From assembly GCA_024811115.1 (NCBI GenBank), contig JAKOGH010000481.1, positions 1 to 28,507 on the forward strand: a stretch of 28,507 bases of DNA, in the 5' to 3' direction. Of this stretch, positions 20,271 through 28,507 are shown piece after piece. The notes under the pieces were generated by a model, which searched no databases, was not told the DNA's origin, and saw only the letters and a program-made list of their open reading frames with translations. The DNA comes from Terana coerulea (taxonomy: Eukaryota > Basidiomycota > Agaricomycetes > Polyporales > Phanerochaetaceae). How positions within the stretch are numbered: position 1 is the first letter of the stretch; every line of letters starts with the position of its first letter. Made by a program: the position numbers and the translations under genes.

Positions 20271-21349
20271 CTGGTGCACGACACGAGGGCCAGGGTAGTG
20301 GTGTACGTAAGTATGTTACTGACAGATACAACACACAGGTGGGCATGGCGCAGTGCAGGTGAGTATGGTGCATGGTGCATGGGCTTACCTGCACAGTACA
20401 AGTAGTTTGTTGTGTTAGGTAGCTTAGTCTTGTATGTAGATAACTAAATATGCAATACAGAGCATCAGGTTAAATTAAGAAGGGGATTTCTCAGATGACT
20501 AGTCAAGCAGTAGTGGTATTATAGCTGCATGTAAGGAACAAAATAGGACAGTAAGGAAACAAATAGCTGAGAAATAGGACTAATTGCCCTAATATATAGA
20601 ATAATTAAGACAATTAGCAAAGGACCTCACTAAACTGCCTTATTGGCCTAATGTATCTATTTATCTAGTTGTGTTACTTTGAAGCTTATGTGCAATGAAT
20701 TAGTGCTTATCAGCATGCATTAGGCAGGAATAGTAAGGGGGGTTTTTTCAGATGGGGTTGGCCTCTAAGCATGGGGGTTTACCCTTGTCAATCACTAACT
20801 GGGAGTTGGCTTTCGTCGCCCTCCTCATACTTGTTTTATCATCTATTCTTCATTTACTCTGATCTGCTCATGCTGGTTACACGTCGAGCTCGTCTCCGTG
20901 ACATCTGTCTGCAACAGAAGGGTTTGTATAGTGCAAAAGCCTTATATTATGATGTTTTGAAGCTCAGTGTCTGATAGAGGCTGCCAGTTGCCATTTTTGG
21001 CAGCTATTGATGGCATCATGTATATACCAAAACATAAGCAGAGTGACATTTGGTGCTCAGTTTACAAGCACAATAATGAAAAATAGTTTAGACATGCTAC
21101 AGTAAGTAAGTTCATGTACTTTTCTCATGAATCCCAGCAAAAATACACTACATAACACATACATGGTTCATGGTTTGAACCAGTTTGAACTTAGTTCGGG
21201 GTGTGACAGCCATGCCCTGAACCAAGAACTGAACTAAGTTACCTAGAGGCTGAACCAGAACCAAACCAAACTAAGCTACACGGTTCAGTTCATCGGTTCT
21301 GGTTTTGAACCACTGAACTGAACTGAACTTTGGCAACACTACCTGCGAT

Positions 21350-21571
21350 GGCTTCTTGAGCATGCTTGAGCAGCCGCCTCATGAGTCGACAGCACAGGAG
21401 AAAGGCAAATGTCACCTTGAAGACTCGGGCTGCCCTGCACCAATAAAGTGGACCAAAGAGCAGCCTCCTGCAGCAGTGCTACTTTTGCAGACTAAGGACT
21501 GCAATGTGTACCAGTTTCCAGCCTGCTGCAAGTGCATAGCCTGCTTGTGACAGCTGGAGACTACTACTGGT
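21350..21571 (+). pseudogene. JmjC-family relic 2, middle exon, part 1
   Basis: An open frame from about 21362 reads EKGKCHLEDSGCPAP and then YQFPACCKCIACL before a TGA at 21548-21550. Beyond the TGA the same frame continues through element D into 22298-22382 (GEREDADEPEGCHFKG). A Cys-rich block ending in C-x-FKG is what I recall upstream of JmjC domains in this family. The TGA could be a decayed CGA (C to T). It is bounded on the left by the outer element and on the right by element D. Confidence 0.5.
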
Positions 21572-22289
21572 TAGTGTTTCAAGGTCCAGTCCTAAGAACT
21601 ACAAAAGACTAAAGACTGAACTGGACTGGACTGTTTTAGGACTGGTTTTGGTCCAGTTCTATAGTAGTCCAGTCTTGGTCCTAGTCCTGGTCTTTGCCTG
21701 TAGCTAAAAAGTTAGAACTGCTAAAAACTAGTCAGGACTGGTACAGGACTGATCTTAATACATACCTTGTGTTGATGGTTTTGAGGGCTTATTTATCAAA
21801 AATATAAGATGCAAATCCACTTTGGCAAGAAAAAAGTCTTTGAACTGTAGTTTTAAAGCAATGGTAACAATTTATTGCTGGCTATTGAAGCGAATTTAGT
21901 TATAAGTCATTCAAATTTGCTAAAGCCATGAAAATAAATACACTCAACACTTGTGGTGTGCAGTCATACATTGAGTTTCAAAGCTAAGAACTAGTATAAA
22001 AAGCAAAATATAGCTTAACAATAATGTAACACACATAGTCAGCAAGTTATATTTGACTTACAGGGTAAAGACTTAATTGGGACTAGTCCAAGACCAGTCC
22101 AGACTGGTCAAAGACTGCCTTTGGTCTTGGACCAGTCTGAACCAGTCAAGGACTGCAAAGGACTGCAGTCCTACTAAGACTGGTCTTGGTCCAGTCTTAT
22201 ATCTACAGTCCTGAGTCTTTCAGCAGTCCCGGTCCTGGTCCTAGCAAAAAATAGCAAAAGACCGGACTGGACTGGACTTTAAAACACTA
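21572..22289. mobile_element. hAT-like TIR element D (718 nt)
   Basis: It starts TAGTGTTTCAAGGTCCAGTC; the reverse complement of its right end begins TAGTGTTTTAAAGTCCAGTC. Perfect 8-nt target duplications CTACTGGT lie at 21564-21571 and 22290-22297. Dense subterminal GGACTGG/CCAGTCC repeats occupy both ends; the middle is AT-rich and non-coding. It has the same build as the outer element (TAGTGTT ends plus short subterminal repeats) but different repeat words. It was inserted exactly between two codons of the JmjC-family relic. Confidence 0.9.
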
Positions 22290-22297
22290 CTACTGGT

Positions 22298-22382
22298 GAG
22301 AGGGAGGATGCTGATGAACCTGAAGGCTGCCACTTTAAAGGTGAGGGCGGCATTTGAGAGAGACTGTAGTAGACACTGATGG
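22298..22382 (+). pseudogene. JmjC-family relic 2, middle exon, part 2
   Basis: This short piece between elements D and C continues the frame of 21350-21571 as GEREDADEPEGCHFKG and then runs into stops, which suggests an intron or decay. It is identified only by its position and frame continuity across element D. Confidence 0.45.
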
Positions 22383-22390
22383 CCTACATA

Positions 22391-22746
22391 TAGTGACAGG
22401 CAGGGGTTCGCAAACCCTCGGAGGGTTAAGGGTAAGGGTACAGAGGGTAAGGGTAAGGGTTGGGAAAAGTTAACTCTTATCTGGCAGGGGTCTGCATTCA
22501 AATAGCAGATGTGTTGCTGAATAGAGCTGCAAGCATTGTGAGTGCTTTTATATCAATACAAGCTACTCAAATAGAAGGCTGACATTATAAGTGAATGAAA
22601 AAGCACTCAAAGCACCATTTTCTGCCCATTTTAGCAAGGGTTTGAAGGGTAACCCCCAACCCTTACCCTTCATGAGGGTAAGGGTTTTAAAGGGTAAGGG
22701 TAAGGGTTAGCCTTTAAGCATAGAGGTTTACCCTTGCCAATCACTA
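22391..22746. mobile_element. hAT-like MITE, copy C (356 nt)
   Basis: It starts TAGTGACAGGCAGGGGT and ends ACCCTTGCCAATCACTA. The flanks CCTACATA (22383-22390) and CCCACATA (22747-22754) match at seven of eight positions. It is nearly the same as copy A over its whole length, with a longer GGGTAA-rich right part that can fold back on itself. Non-coding. Confidence 0.9.
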
Positions 22747-22805
22747 CCCACATAAGGATTCTGTTGTTTAGACAGCACAGGTGGCTTTGACTGTGACCCG
22801 GGTGT

Positions 22806-23130
22806 TACAGACAGAATTGTTTTCTGATTGAATAATTAGCAATATGGACTTGGCTCGCACCCTATGACTCACCCTCGCCCCTATGCCCTATAACTCATTT
22901 ATTGTAGCCTGCCCCACGCTCTATCCCTGACTCATCTACTAGTTTAACCCTAGTACGTATAGTATGCGCTCCCACACCTCAACCTTGTACAGCAGTATAA
23001 AGATTGACCAGTCAAGGCTCAATAGCCTTAACTGTGATCTCCTTGTTTATTCAACATCAATATCTCCGGTCAGTCTCTGCGTGCTAGAGGGAAACCTCTG
23101 TAATAGCCCCTCAGAGCCGTGATTGAGTGT
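22806..23130 (+). mobile_element. Possible solo LTR
   Basis: The stretch begins TGTTACAGACAG and can end ...ATTACACAACA, so it has TG...CA ends with a short inverted match. A TATA-like TATAAAG near 23000 and a downstream A/T-rich signal fit an LTR. I find no 5-nt target duplication, so the limits and identity are uncertain. It separates pieces of the JmjC-family relic. Confidence 0.35.
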
Positions 23131-23488
23131 TCAACTCATTACACAACAACCTTTGGTCTTAACACTGGGCAGGCTGTTGCTGAGCCAAGATACTGCCGGG
23201 TTTTTCATCCCTGGCCAGATAAGCAGAACACCCTCCATTTACTTGTAAGTAGATTTTATACACATACTCACATGAAAGAGTGGCCAGTTGCAGGTCAGAC
23301 ACTATCTGGCTGGCCGGCCATGGGCGTTCAATCTTCAGTGGCACTCTTGCCGACCTGCATTGACATGCTTGACAGAACCTGCTTGCTCCCTACAATGAAG
23401 TCGCTTATGAAGGCTAATCAGAAACATGAGCAAGCACCAGACTTCATTCGCAAACATCCTGAGTCAGACGTGTGTGTTCCTTGTGGTA
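23131..23488 (+). pseudogene. JmjC-family relic 2, unassigned coding fragment
   Basis: Protein-like pieces read HPWPDKQNTLHLL, then (after a likely 34-nt or longer intron beginning GTAAGT at 23245) VAGQTLSGWPAMGV and FIRKHPESDVCVPCG. I recognise no domain. Its position between other relic pieces and its abrupt end at an LTR-like sequence make it a likely part of the same broken gene, but that is inferred. Confidence 0.4.
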
Positions 23489-23917
23489 TGTAATCCCGTA
23501 TCACGGCGATCCGACTGCTGTAGAAGTGCAGCGCATACAGCGGCGTACACTCCTACCAAGGCCTAGAGGAAGCTAGGTTGGTTACTCACCTGTAGGTTGG
23601 TTTGAATACATGTAAGTGGGTTGAGAGTTGTAAAAGTCTTATTAGAGTATGGTGCATAGGGCTGCCTTATATACAATACAGGGTGGCTGTACTACAAACA
23701 GACACAAATAGGTACCAGGACAATAGACAATAGGCATCGTCATGGTGGAACCTGGTAGAACAATAGAGAAGATATGAGCAGAGCGCTTACGGCGTCTATC
23801 TGACTCAACAACTGCTGGCCTACTGATAGTGCACCATAGATGAATGTGACACGTCCATCCTTTCAGCGTCGGTCTTGTGCGTCCGCTGTGGATGGGAAAT
23901 ATGCGTGGGCTGTTATA
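23489..23917 (-). mobile_element. Solo or truncated LTR (retrotransposon)
   Basis: On the minus strand a purine-rich tract (TTGATGGGGGCAG, 23918-23930) is followed by TATAACAGCCC, and the segment ends ...GGATTACA. This is the layout of a polypurine tract followed by a 3' LTR with TGTAA...TTACA ends, one end changed by a single G-to-A transition. No internal retrotransposon genes remain. It lies directly upstream of the JmjC-coding part. Confidence 0.5.
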
Positions 23918-23989
23918 CTGCCCCCATCAAGTTTAAATGTATGCTCTAGTCACCTTCAGATTGTGCCACTTCTGACGTGAACCTCATAG

Positions 23990-25652
23990 TAGTATGCACC
24001 GGATCTGAGCCTCACACCTACCACAAGATGAGCCGCGTCGCCAAAGGCGAGTTTGACAAGCTCGCTACTGACGTTGCGAGCCTCAAACACAGCAGCCCAC
24101 CAGAGCCGCCTGTGCCGCGCTGGATCGCACATTACAGGCGTGATGTCCGCTGCCGTGAAACTCCTCATCTCCAGTGTGATCCAGGTAGAAAGGAGGACTT
24201 CAATTTAAAGCATTTCTTGGCCCGGGTACCCCGGTGCTTGCTGACTACAAAAGTCCGCAAGCTCATCAATGGAAGCCAAAAACGTTCCGGAATGCCTTTA
24301 ATGATATACGTATGCAGGTCATCGACAGCCGCGCGGAAGCGCCTATGCAAATGACGATGGATGAGTTTATGGATGCATTTGAGAAGCTAGGGTCCACATC
24401 TGCCACACACTCTCTGATGGTCAAGGTATGTATGCAGATAACAGCCATACTATCTAGCTCATGTGGCACCCGCATAGGACTTCCCTCCCCAACGTGAAGA
24501 TGACCAGTACCGTGTCCACCCTGAGGCGGTTCTCTGCACGAATGGCCTAAGCTACCGGTCGGTTCTTCCATTTCCCGAGTTTGTCGCTGAAGATGGCCTG
24601 TACAACATGTTGTCAAGCTGGCCCTTTGCGGATCCAGGATGCAGCTTTGCAGTACGGTCGAAGCCAAAACTGGGTACTTGTGCTATTTCAACTGTTAAAT
24701 GCCATGTCTGTAACAAACCCCTCACAGGTCCGAAGATATACGTCACCTCACCGGACACCTTGCACCAAGGCTCCACCGCCCTACGCAAGGATGCAAAATC
24801 TGTGCTAAACATAATGATGCACTCTTCTGGGTACAACGGCCCAACTTTGAGGATGGAAAAGGGTGCGCTGTGGACGGTATGGCGCCACGAAGACGCAAAG
24901 GCGCTCTCCGAGTATCTGCGCCACAAGTTTCCCGTGACAGAGGGCGACATGATCACTGACCCGGTACATCGCCAGTGTCTGTTTGTGACTGACGAGATGC
25001 AGGGAGAGCTGCAGCGCAGAGGCATTCGCGCGTATCGATTCACTCAGCGGCAGGGACAGGCAGTGATCGTCCCTGCCAACTGTCCATACCAGGTGGGTCC
25101 CGCGACCGTACGCGGCAGTCGGTTCGAGGCTGACAGTGCATGCCAGGTTTCCAACCAGACATCGAGTATCCATGTGATAACCGGCTTTTGCACCGTCGAT
25201 TGCCTCGCGCGCACCATGGCAGTCTCGCAAGAATACAGACAGGAGCGCATGTCGGACGTCGCCCAGCCTGCGTCCCTCATCCGGCACGCCTGGCACGCCT
25301 TGCACAATCTGTCCCAGACCGCAGCTGACCCAGTCGAGCCTCGGGTGGCGCAAACGCACGGTGAGCCGTCGACCTCCACGGCTTGGTCCAGAAAATTGCG
25401 GGACTATCGATGTCCGCATCCAAATTGCTACAGGATGCCCTTCACCGCACAAGGCGTTCGCGACCACATGTAGGATCAGCGCAATACTCACTTTGACGGC
25501 TGTTACTTATCACATAACTGGCTGCTACTTTCAGGAGAGACGTCCATGGGATCAGGAACTTTCCGGGAGACCTGCTTGACAAGGATTCGCAGATATTCCG
25601 TGCGAATTTCCAGATGTGGTGGGATCGTCAGACGAAAGCACCCACTATGTAA
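23990..25652 (+). pseudogene. KDM3-like JmjC domain with C-terminal C2H2 finger (relic 2, 3' part)
   Basis: Exons: 23990-24425, 24478-24673, 24728-25092, 25147-25469 and 25535-25652, all joined in phase. The first exon holds CTGSEPHTYHKMSRVAK, paralogous to relic 1, and a one-base loss in the GGG at 24224-24226 that shifts LKHFLAR away from GTPVLADY. From there the frame is open to the stop. The JmjC fold is recognisable: PFPEFVAEDGLYNML, KPKLGPKIYV, ALWTVWRHEDAKAL, then VIVPANCPYQVSN. KDM3-type demethylases use Fe(II) and 2-oxoglutarate to act on H3K9 (family knowledge). Here the HxD motif is RKD and the distal His is Ser, so catalysis is unlikely. A C2H2 finger follows (CPHPNC with paired His across the last intron). 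The upstream parts are scattered among transposons. A further C-terminal exon near 25770-25918 is possible but weak. Confidence 0.72.
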
Positions 25653-26132
25653 CGTAGATCACGATTGCTTTGTCCTAGTAGCATTCAATGACAGAGCTTG
25701 CTCACATATGAGGTACGAATATTGCTGTTTGTTTGCTGCTACTCAATCGCTATTCATCCGCCTGCGTTAGACATGGAGAACCCGCTGGGAACAGAAGCCA
25801 TGAAGCACTACAACAACTTGGCAACAAAACCTCCAGTGAGAAGGCCAGATCTTGTCTAGACATGGAGAAGGAACGAACAGATGGCCAACTCCTAGAGATG
25901 TACCCTCGCGGTTGTTAGACAGCTTTCTGGCTCCAGTGTGTCTTGGGTTCGTTCCCTGGATGTATGTATGGCCTTTGACATCACGCACTGCGAAAGATGC
26001 GTACAAAATTTCCATAGTACATTGAGCAAATACAATTAAAGTACATAACCAAGAACCAGTGGCGATACAACAGCAACCCCAAATTCAACAAATGGGTACA
26101 GCAAGGTACAACATATCGTACACACTGCGCCC
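25653..26132. other. Intergenic, converging 3' ends
   Basis: This 480-nt stretch lies between the JmjC relic (+) and calcineurin A (-). About 25770-25918 is protein-like in two frames (for example HGEPAGNRSHEALQQLG) after a TTAG acceptor and could be an alternative last exon of the JmjC gene through a 120-nt intron. I cannot decide. The right part should hold the calcineurin 3' UTR. Confidence 0.35.
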
Positions 26133-28507
26133 CTACGCAGTCTCGAACCGCTTCAGCCCGCGAGGCCGCGCCGGCTTACCACGCGCGATGCGCTCCGCAA
26201 TGCGCTCGACCGCGCCGCCGTCGTCGAGGCCTTCCTCCTCGAGCGCCTTCCGGATGAGGCTCTCCATCGTGGGGCCCACGTCGCCGTCGTCGCCGACGCC
26301 GTCAGCGTCGCCCGCGAAGCGCGGCAGGCGCATGCTCGGCGCAGGCACGAGCGGCAGCTGCGGCGGCACGAAGTGCGGGAGGCGCTCGTTCGCGATGTCC
26401 GCGTGCCGCGCGTCGTCGAACGAGCGGATCTGGCGCCGCACGGCGTTGACGTGCACGCCGAGCGCGTCGCCGCCGGGCGCGAACCCGCCGGGCCATGCGC
26501 CCGGCGGCGTGCTCTGCACCGGCGGGGCGCCGTGCGTGATGAGCTCCGTCGCGTTCTCTGCCTCCTGCCTGCGTCCGTGTCAGTCAAGGTATGAATATAG
26601 AACGAGACAGTAAGGGCGGACGCACCTCAGGAGCTGGAAGACCTTCTGCATCTTGCCGACGGCCATAATCTTGCTCTTAATCTCATTCCGCCGCTGCGCA
26701 ATCTCGCCTGGCGTGAGTGGGATCTCGCCGATCGTGCGCGTGTCGAACTCGTCGTCGAGCGCGCGCTCCTCCCCGCTGTCGCTCCCCTCCGTCCCGTCGA
26801 GCTCCTCCTGCGTGCACACGCTCAGCACCGCAAGCAGCATGTCCGTGATCTTCGCGCCGACGAACGGTAGTGACCACGTGAACGCGTCCATGAAGTTCGG
26901 CAGCCAGTACGGGTGCGAGGTCGCGTTGAACTGCCGGATCGTGATGTTCTTGTTCTTGTACTTGATCACCGCGCCCTTGTTGTGGTACACGTCCAGGTAG
27001 TTCGGCGCGCTGAACACCGTGATCACGGACGGGAACTTCTTCGTCGGCGTCTTGCGTTGCATCAGGTATCTGCGGCGCGGGTGTCAGTGCGTGCGTGAAG
27101 GAGAAGAAGAGATACGTACCCAGCGTCTTGCACTTCGTGACCGCGGAAGACACCCAGCAGCGCGTTGCGCTCGAGGAACTGACACACGGCCTCGTACGTA
27201 TAGTTATAGCTGCACCCGCGCGTCTCGTTCGGGTAGAAGCCCTTCGATCGCGAGTCATCTGGTGGGAAGGTATTTTGAGGTGGAATTTGCTGCACCGGTC
27301 TGTGAGTATAGCTGCGCGCGGCACACCGGTGCAGAACTCACCTCGTGGCCAAAACCTAGGATGGGATCTGACCAGAGCAGATCGCACAGGAGCCCCGACG
27401 ACGGAGGCTCCATAAACCTGTCCAGCTGAAAAACATGTTAGACATATCAATGAGCCAAATCCGAACAATCCTACCGCGTTAACGTCCGCGAGGGTATTCA
27501 GATGTGGCGAGAGGCCGCCGTGCACGGCGAAGAATTTGCCATCGATGAGCGCCGCTATTGGGAGCGCGTCGAAGGAAGCCACACATGCTTCATACACGTC
27601 GGACGAGTATTTATGCATGCCTGTGCGCAGTTATAATCAGCTACTAGCTGCAAAGACAGATACGACAACGCACATTCTCGCCGGAATGTAAAGAACCCAG
27701 TGAGATGCCGGCACTCGTGGTTTCCTCGTAGCAATGCAAGAGCACTAGGGTACCAAAGCTTGAGGGTATACAGGTATAGGAGGCACTATTGAACAGTGGT
27801 TAGTTAATTGTCTTCTTAACTCGGCGTCTACATTTGGTATGGACAGCAAGAAACATCTGCCAGAAGATAATGTGATGTACAAAGAGACCTTTGCGCCAGT
27901 ACTCACCTCGATGCCAAAAGAACCCCGGTCAACGTAGTCCCCAAGGAACAGATAATTCGTCTCAGTAAACTTGCCGCCGATGTCGAACGCTTTCATTAGG
28001 TCATACTAGCGTCCCGCTCGATCAGCCACAGCGACGGCCCACAGCGGATGTGGCGGCTTACAAACTGGCCGTGGATGTCTCCACACACTGCGAAGCAACG
28101 CTCGTCACGCAACGAACGACGGCGAACGCGTGGGGAGGAGCGTACCGGTGATGGGTCCGCTGAGGTGCAGCATGTTGGGCTCGCGGCGCATGAGCTCGGT
28201 CGCCTGGGTGAGGATGAAGAGCGTCTGTTCCTCCGTAAAGCGGCCCTCGTTGAACAGGTGGTCCTTCACGAGCTCGGGCTTCATGCGCCCGTCGGTCGGG
28301 TCGAGCATGAAGAACTCCTCCTCGCGCGGGTGATGTGCGTACGGTGGTGGGACCTACAGCGTCAACCCATGAAGACGGTTATGTTTTTCCGTGGTTTCTG
28401 TAGGCAGCGTAGGGAGACGTACATGATCGACCTGCCGCTTCCTTATCCTCTCCGGTGTATTTGGGCGCGCCGCCTTGGGTGGCACGGGCCCCTGCTCCTC
28501 AGGAATC
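26133..28507 (-). CDS. CNA1: Calcineurin A catalytic subunit (PP2B), 5' end beyond window
   Basis: Ten exons (descending): 28507-28423 (partial), 28353-28146, 28087-28062, 28005-27907, 27785-27674, 27620-27475, 27425-27342, 27289-27120, 27069-26626 and 26568-26133, all in phase, about 600 residues visible. This Ca2+/calmodulin-activated Ser/Thr phosphatase controls stress and morphogenesis responses, for example through Crz1-type factors (family knowledge). Metal-site motifs are all present: [26 protein letters not shown] and [17 protein letters not shown] replaces the usual RAHEAQDAGY. The calcineurin-B-binding helix ([14 protein letters not shown]), calmodulin-binding segment ([18 protein letters not shown]) and an autoinhibitory-like [11 protein letters not shown] near the C-terminus follow in the normal order. 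It is longer than animal forms because of a Pro/Gly/Asp-rich linker before the autoinhibitory part. The start codon and N-terminus are off the right edge. Confidence 0.95.

Larger units (their letters stand above)
18300..20755. mobile_element. 2.46-kb TIR element nested in MITE copy B, no transposase
   Basis: The left end CCATCTGGAAAAACCCC is an inverted match to the right end, whose reverse complement begins CCATCTGAAAAAACCCC. The target duplication, if any, is only two or three G residues, so this is not the same class as its 8-nt-TSD neighbours. The content is a patchwork: very AT-rich non-coding DNA (18310-19130), a tRNA-like segment (19186-19259), a palindrome (19550-19584), a CpG-dense minisatellite (about 19650-20270) and AT-rich DNA again. 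I see no coding gene. The class is unknown to me. Confidence 0.7.
18004..20796. mobile_element. hAT-like MITE, copy B, itself interrupted
   Basis: The left part (18004-18299) and right part (20756-20796) together match copies A and C. Ends: TAGTAATAGGCAGAGG and CCCTTGTCAATCACTA. Perfect 8-nt target duplications ACTGGGAG lie at 17996-18003 and 20797-20804. It is inserted in the right arm of the long inverted repeat; the left arm shows the same sequence with a single ACTGGGAG. It is more diverged from A and C than they are from each other, and it carries the 2.46-kb element at 18300-20755. Confidence 0.88.
17290..20902. repeat. Long inverted repeat (~0.4-kb arms), right arm interrupted
   Basis: The left arm is about 17290-17690. 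The right arm is about 17729-17995 continuing at 20797-20902. They are imperfect reverse complements around a 38-nt loop (17691-17728), with perfect stretches such as CGGCGCTTAGCGCC on both sides. The right arm is split by MITE copy B. The left arm carries the same site unsplit, with one copy of the 8-nt target, so it records the empty site. Transcription through the arms would give a long hairpin RNA. No protein is supported; a 99-codon open frame on the left arm (17321-17620, -) is probably chance. Confidence 0.85.
16706..21341. mobile_element. Non-autonomous hAT-like TIR element, outer (with nested insertions)
   Basis: The left end TAGTGTTGCTGAAGTTCAG is an imperfect inverted copy of the right end, whose reverse complement begins TAGTGTTGCCAAAGTTCAG. 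The flanks CCCGCAAT (16698-16705) and CCTGCGAT (21342-21349) form an 8-nt target duplication with two transition differences. Both ends carry subterminal AGTTC repeats and mixed GAACCA motifs. TAGNG ends and 8-nt duplications are hallmarks of the hAT superfamily. I find no transposase. The element is inserted in the JmjC-family gene. Without the nested elements at 16887-17217 and 18004-20796 it would be about 1.5 kb, most of it a long inverted repeat. Confidence 0.8.

Noticed and set aside
19648..20394. 248-codon open frame (-) in the CpG-rich minisatellite
   Set aside because: Low-complexity Cys/Ala/Arg product with several overlapping open frames on both strands; explained by base composition and tandem repetition.
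16717..22289. CRISPR-like array from repeated short words (AGTTC, GGACTGG)
   Set aside because: The words are adjacent, variable and clustered at transposon ends, with no uniform spacers; the genome is fungal.
24805..25491. 228-codon open frame on the minus strand
   Set aside because: It is the shadow of the JmjC exons, which carry clear family motifs and phased introns.

Overview
This window is nuclear DNA of a filamentous basidiomycete, most likely an Agaricomycete of the polypore type. The genes carry many 50-70 nt GT-AG introns, several microexons and no operons. The gene content is also fungal and basidiomycete-like: a C2-NACHT-WD40 STAND (NLR-like) protein, KDM3-type JmjC gene relics, a diverged protein-kinase-like gene, and conserved elongin C, Ubc13 and calcineurin A. 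Exon models were built by hand from splice sites and reading-frame phase; no database search was possible.

Layout. 1-1573: no convincing gene; it ends in a TATA-box promoter. 1574-2293 (+): small secreted, leucine/glycine-rich protein whose signal-peptide core lies out of frame. 2832-4213 (-): protein-kinase-like gene broken by an 11-nt tandem duplication. 4441-about 6543 (-): long disordered, charged protein of unknown function. 6948-7544 (-): elongin C. 7772-8777 (+): ubiquitin-conjugating enzyme Ubc13, head to head with elongin C across 227 nt. 9090-9921 (+): truncated relic of a JmjC-family gene. 10660-16148 (+): twelve-exon C2-NACHT-WD40 gene with 14 WD repeats and one +1 frameshift in a G6 run. 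About 16310-25652 (+): a second JmjC-family gene, torn into pieces by nested transposons. 26133-28507 (-): calcineurin A catalytic subunit, running off the right edge.

The most striking region is 16.7-23.9 kb. At least five TIR elements can be delimited. Four have 8-nt target-site duplications and hAT-like TAGTG ends (16706-21341, 16887-17217, 18004-20796, 21572-22289), a fifth of the same kind is at 22391-22746, and another TIR element (18300-20755) sits inside one of them. The region also holds a 0.4-kb-arm inverted repeat whose unbroken arm preserves the empty site of one insertion, a tRNA-like A/B-box segment, a CpG-dense minisatellite and LTR-like pieces. With the insertions set aside, the fragments line up in order as one KDM3-like JmjC gene ending in a C2H2 finger. 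Its JmjC domain has lost two of three iron ligands.

How the genes relate: elongin C and Ubc13 both serve ubiquitin pathways and share an intergenic promoter. Calcineurin is a Ca2+/calmodulin signalling enzyme with no visible link to its neighbours. The NLR-like gene lies between two JmjC-family relics in the same orientation, which suggests a local duplication and a rapidly turning-over block between conserved housekeeping genes. Three genes show frame breaks (1574, 2832 and 10660 loci), which may be real lesions or assembly errors.
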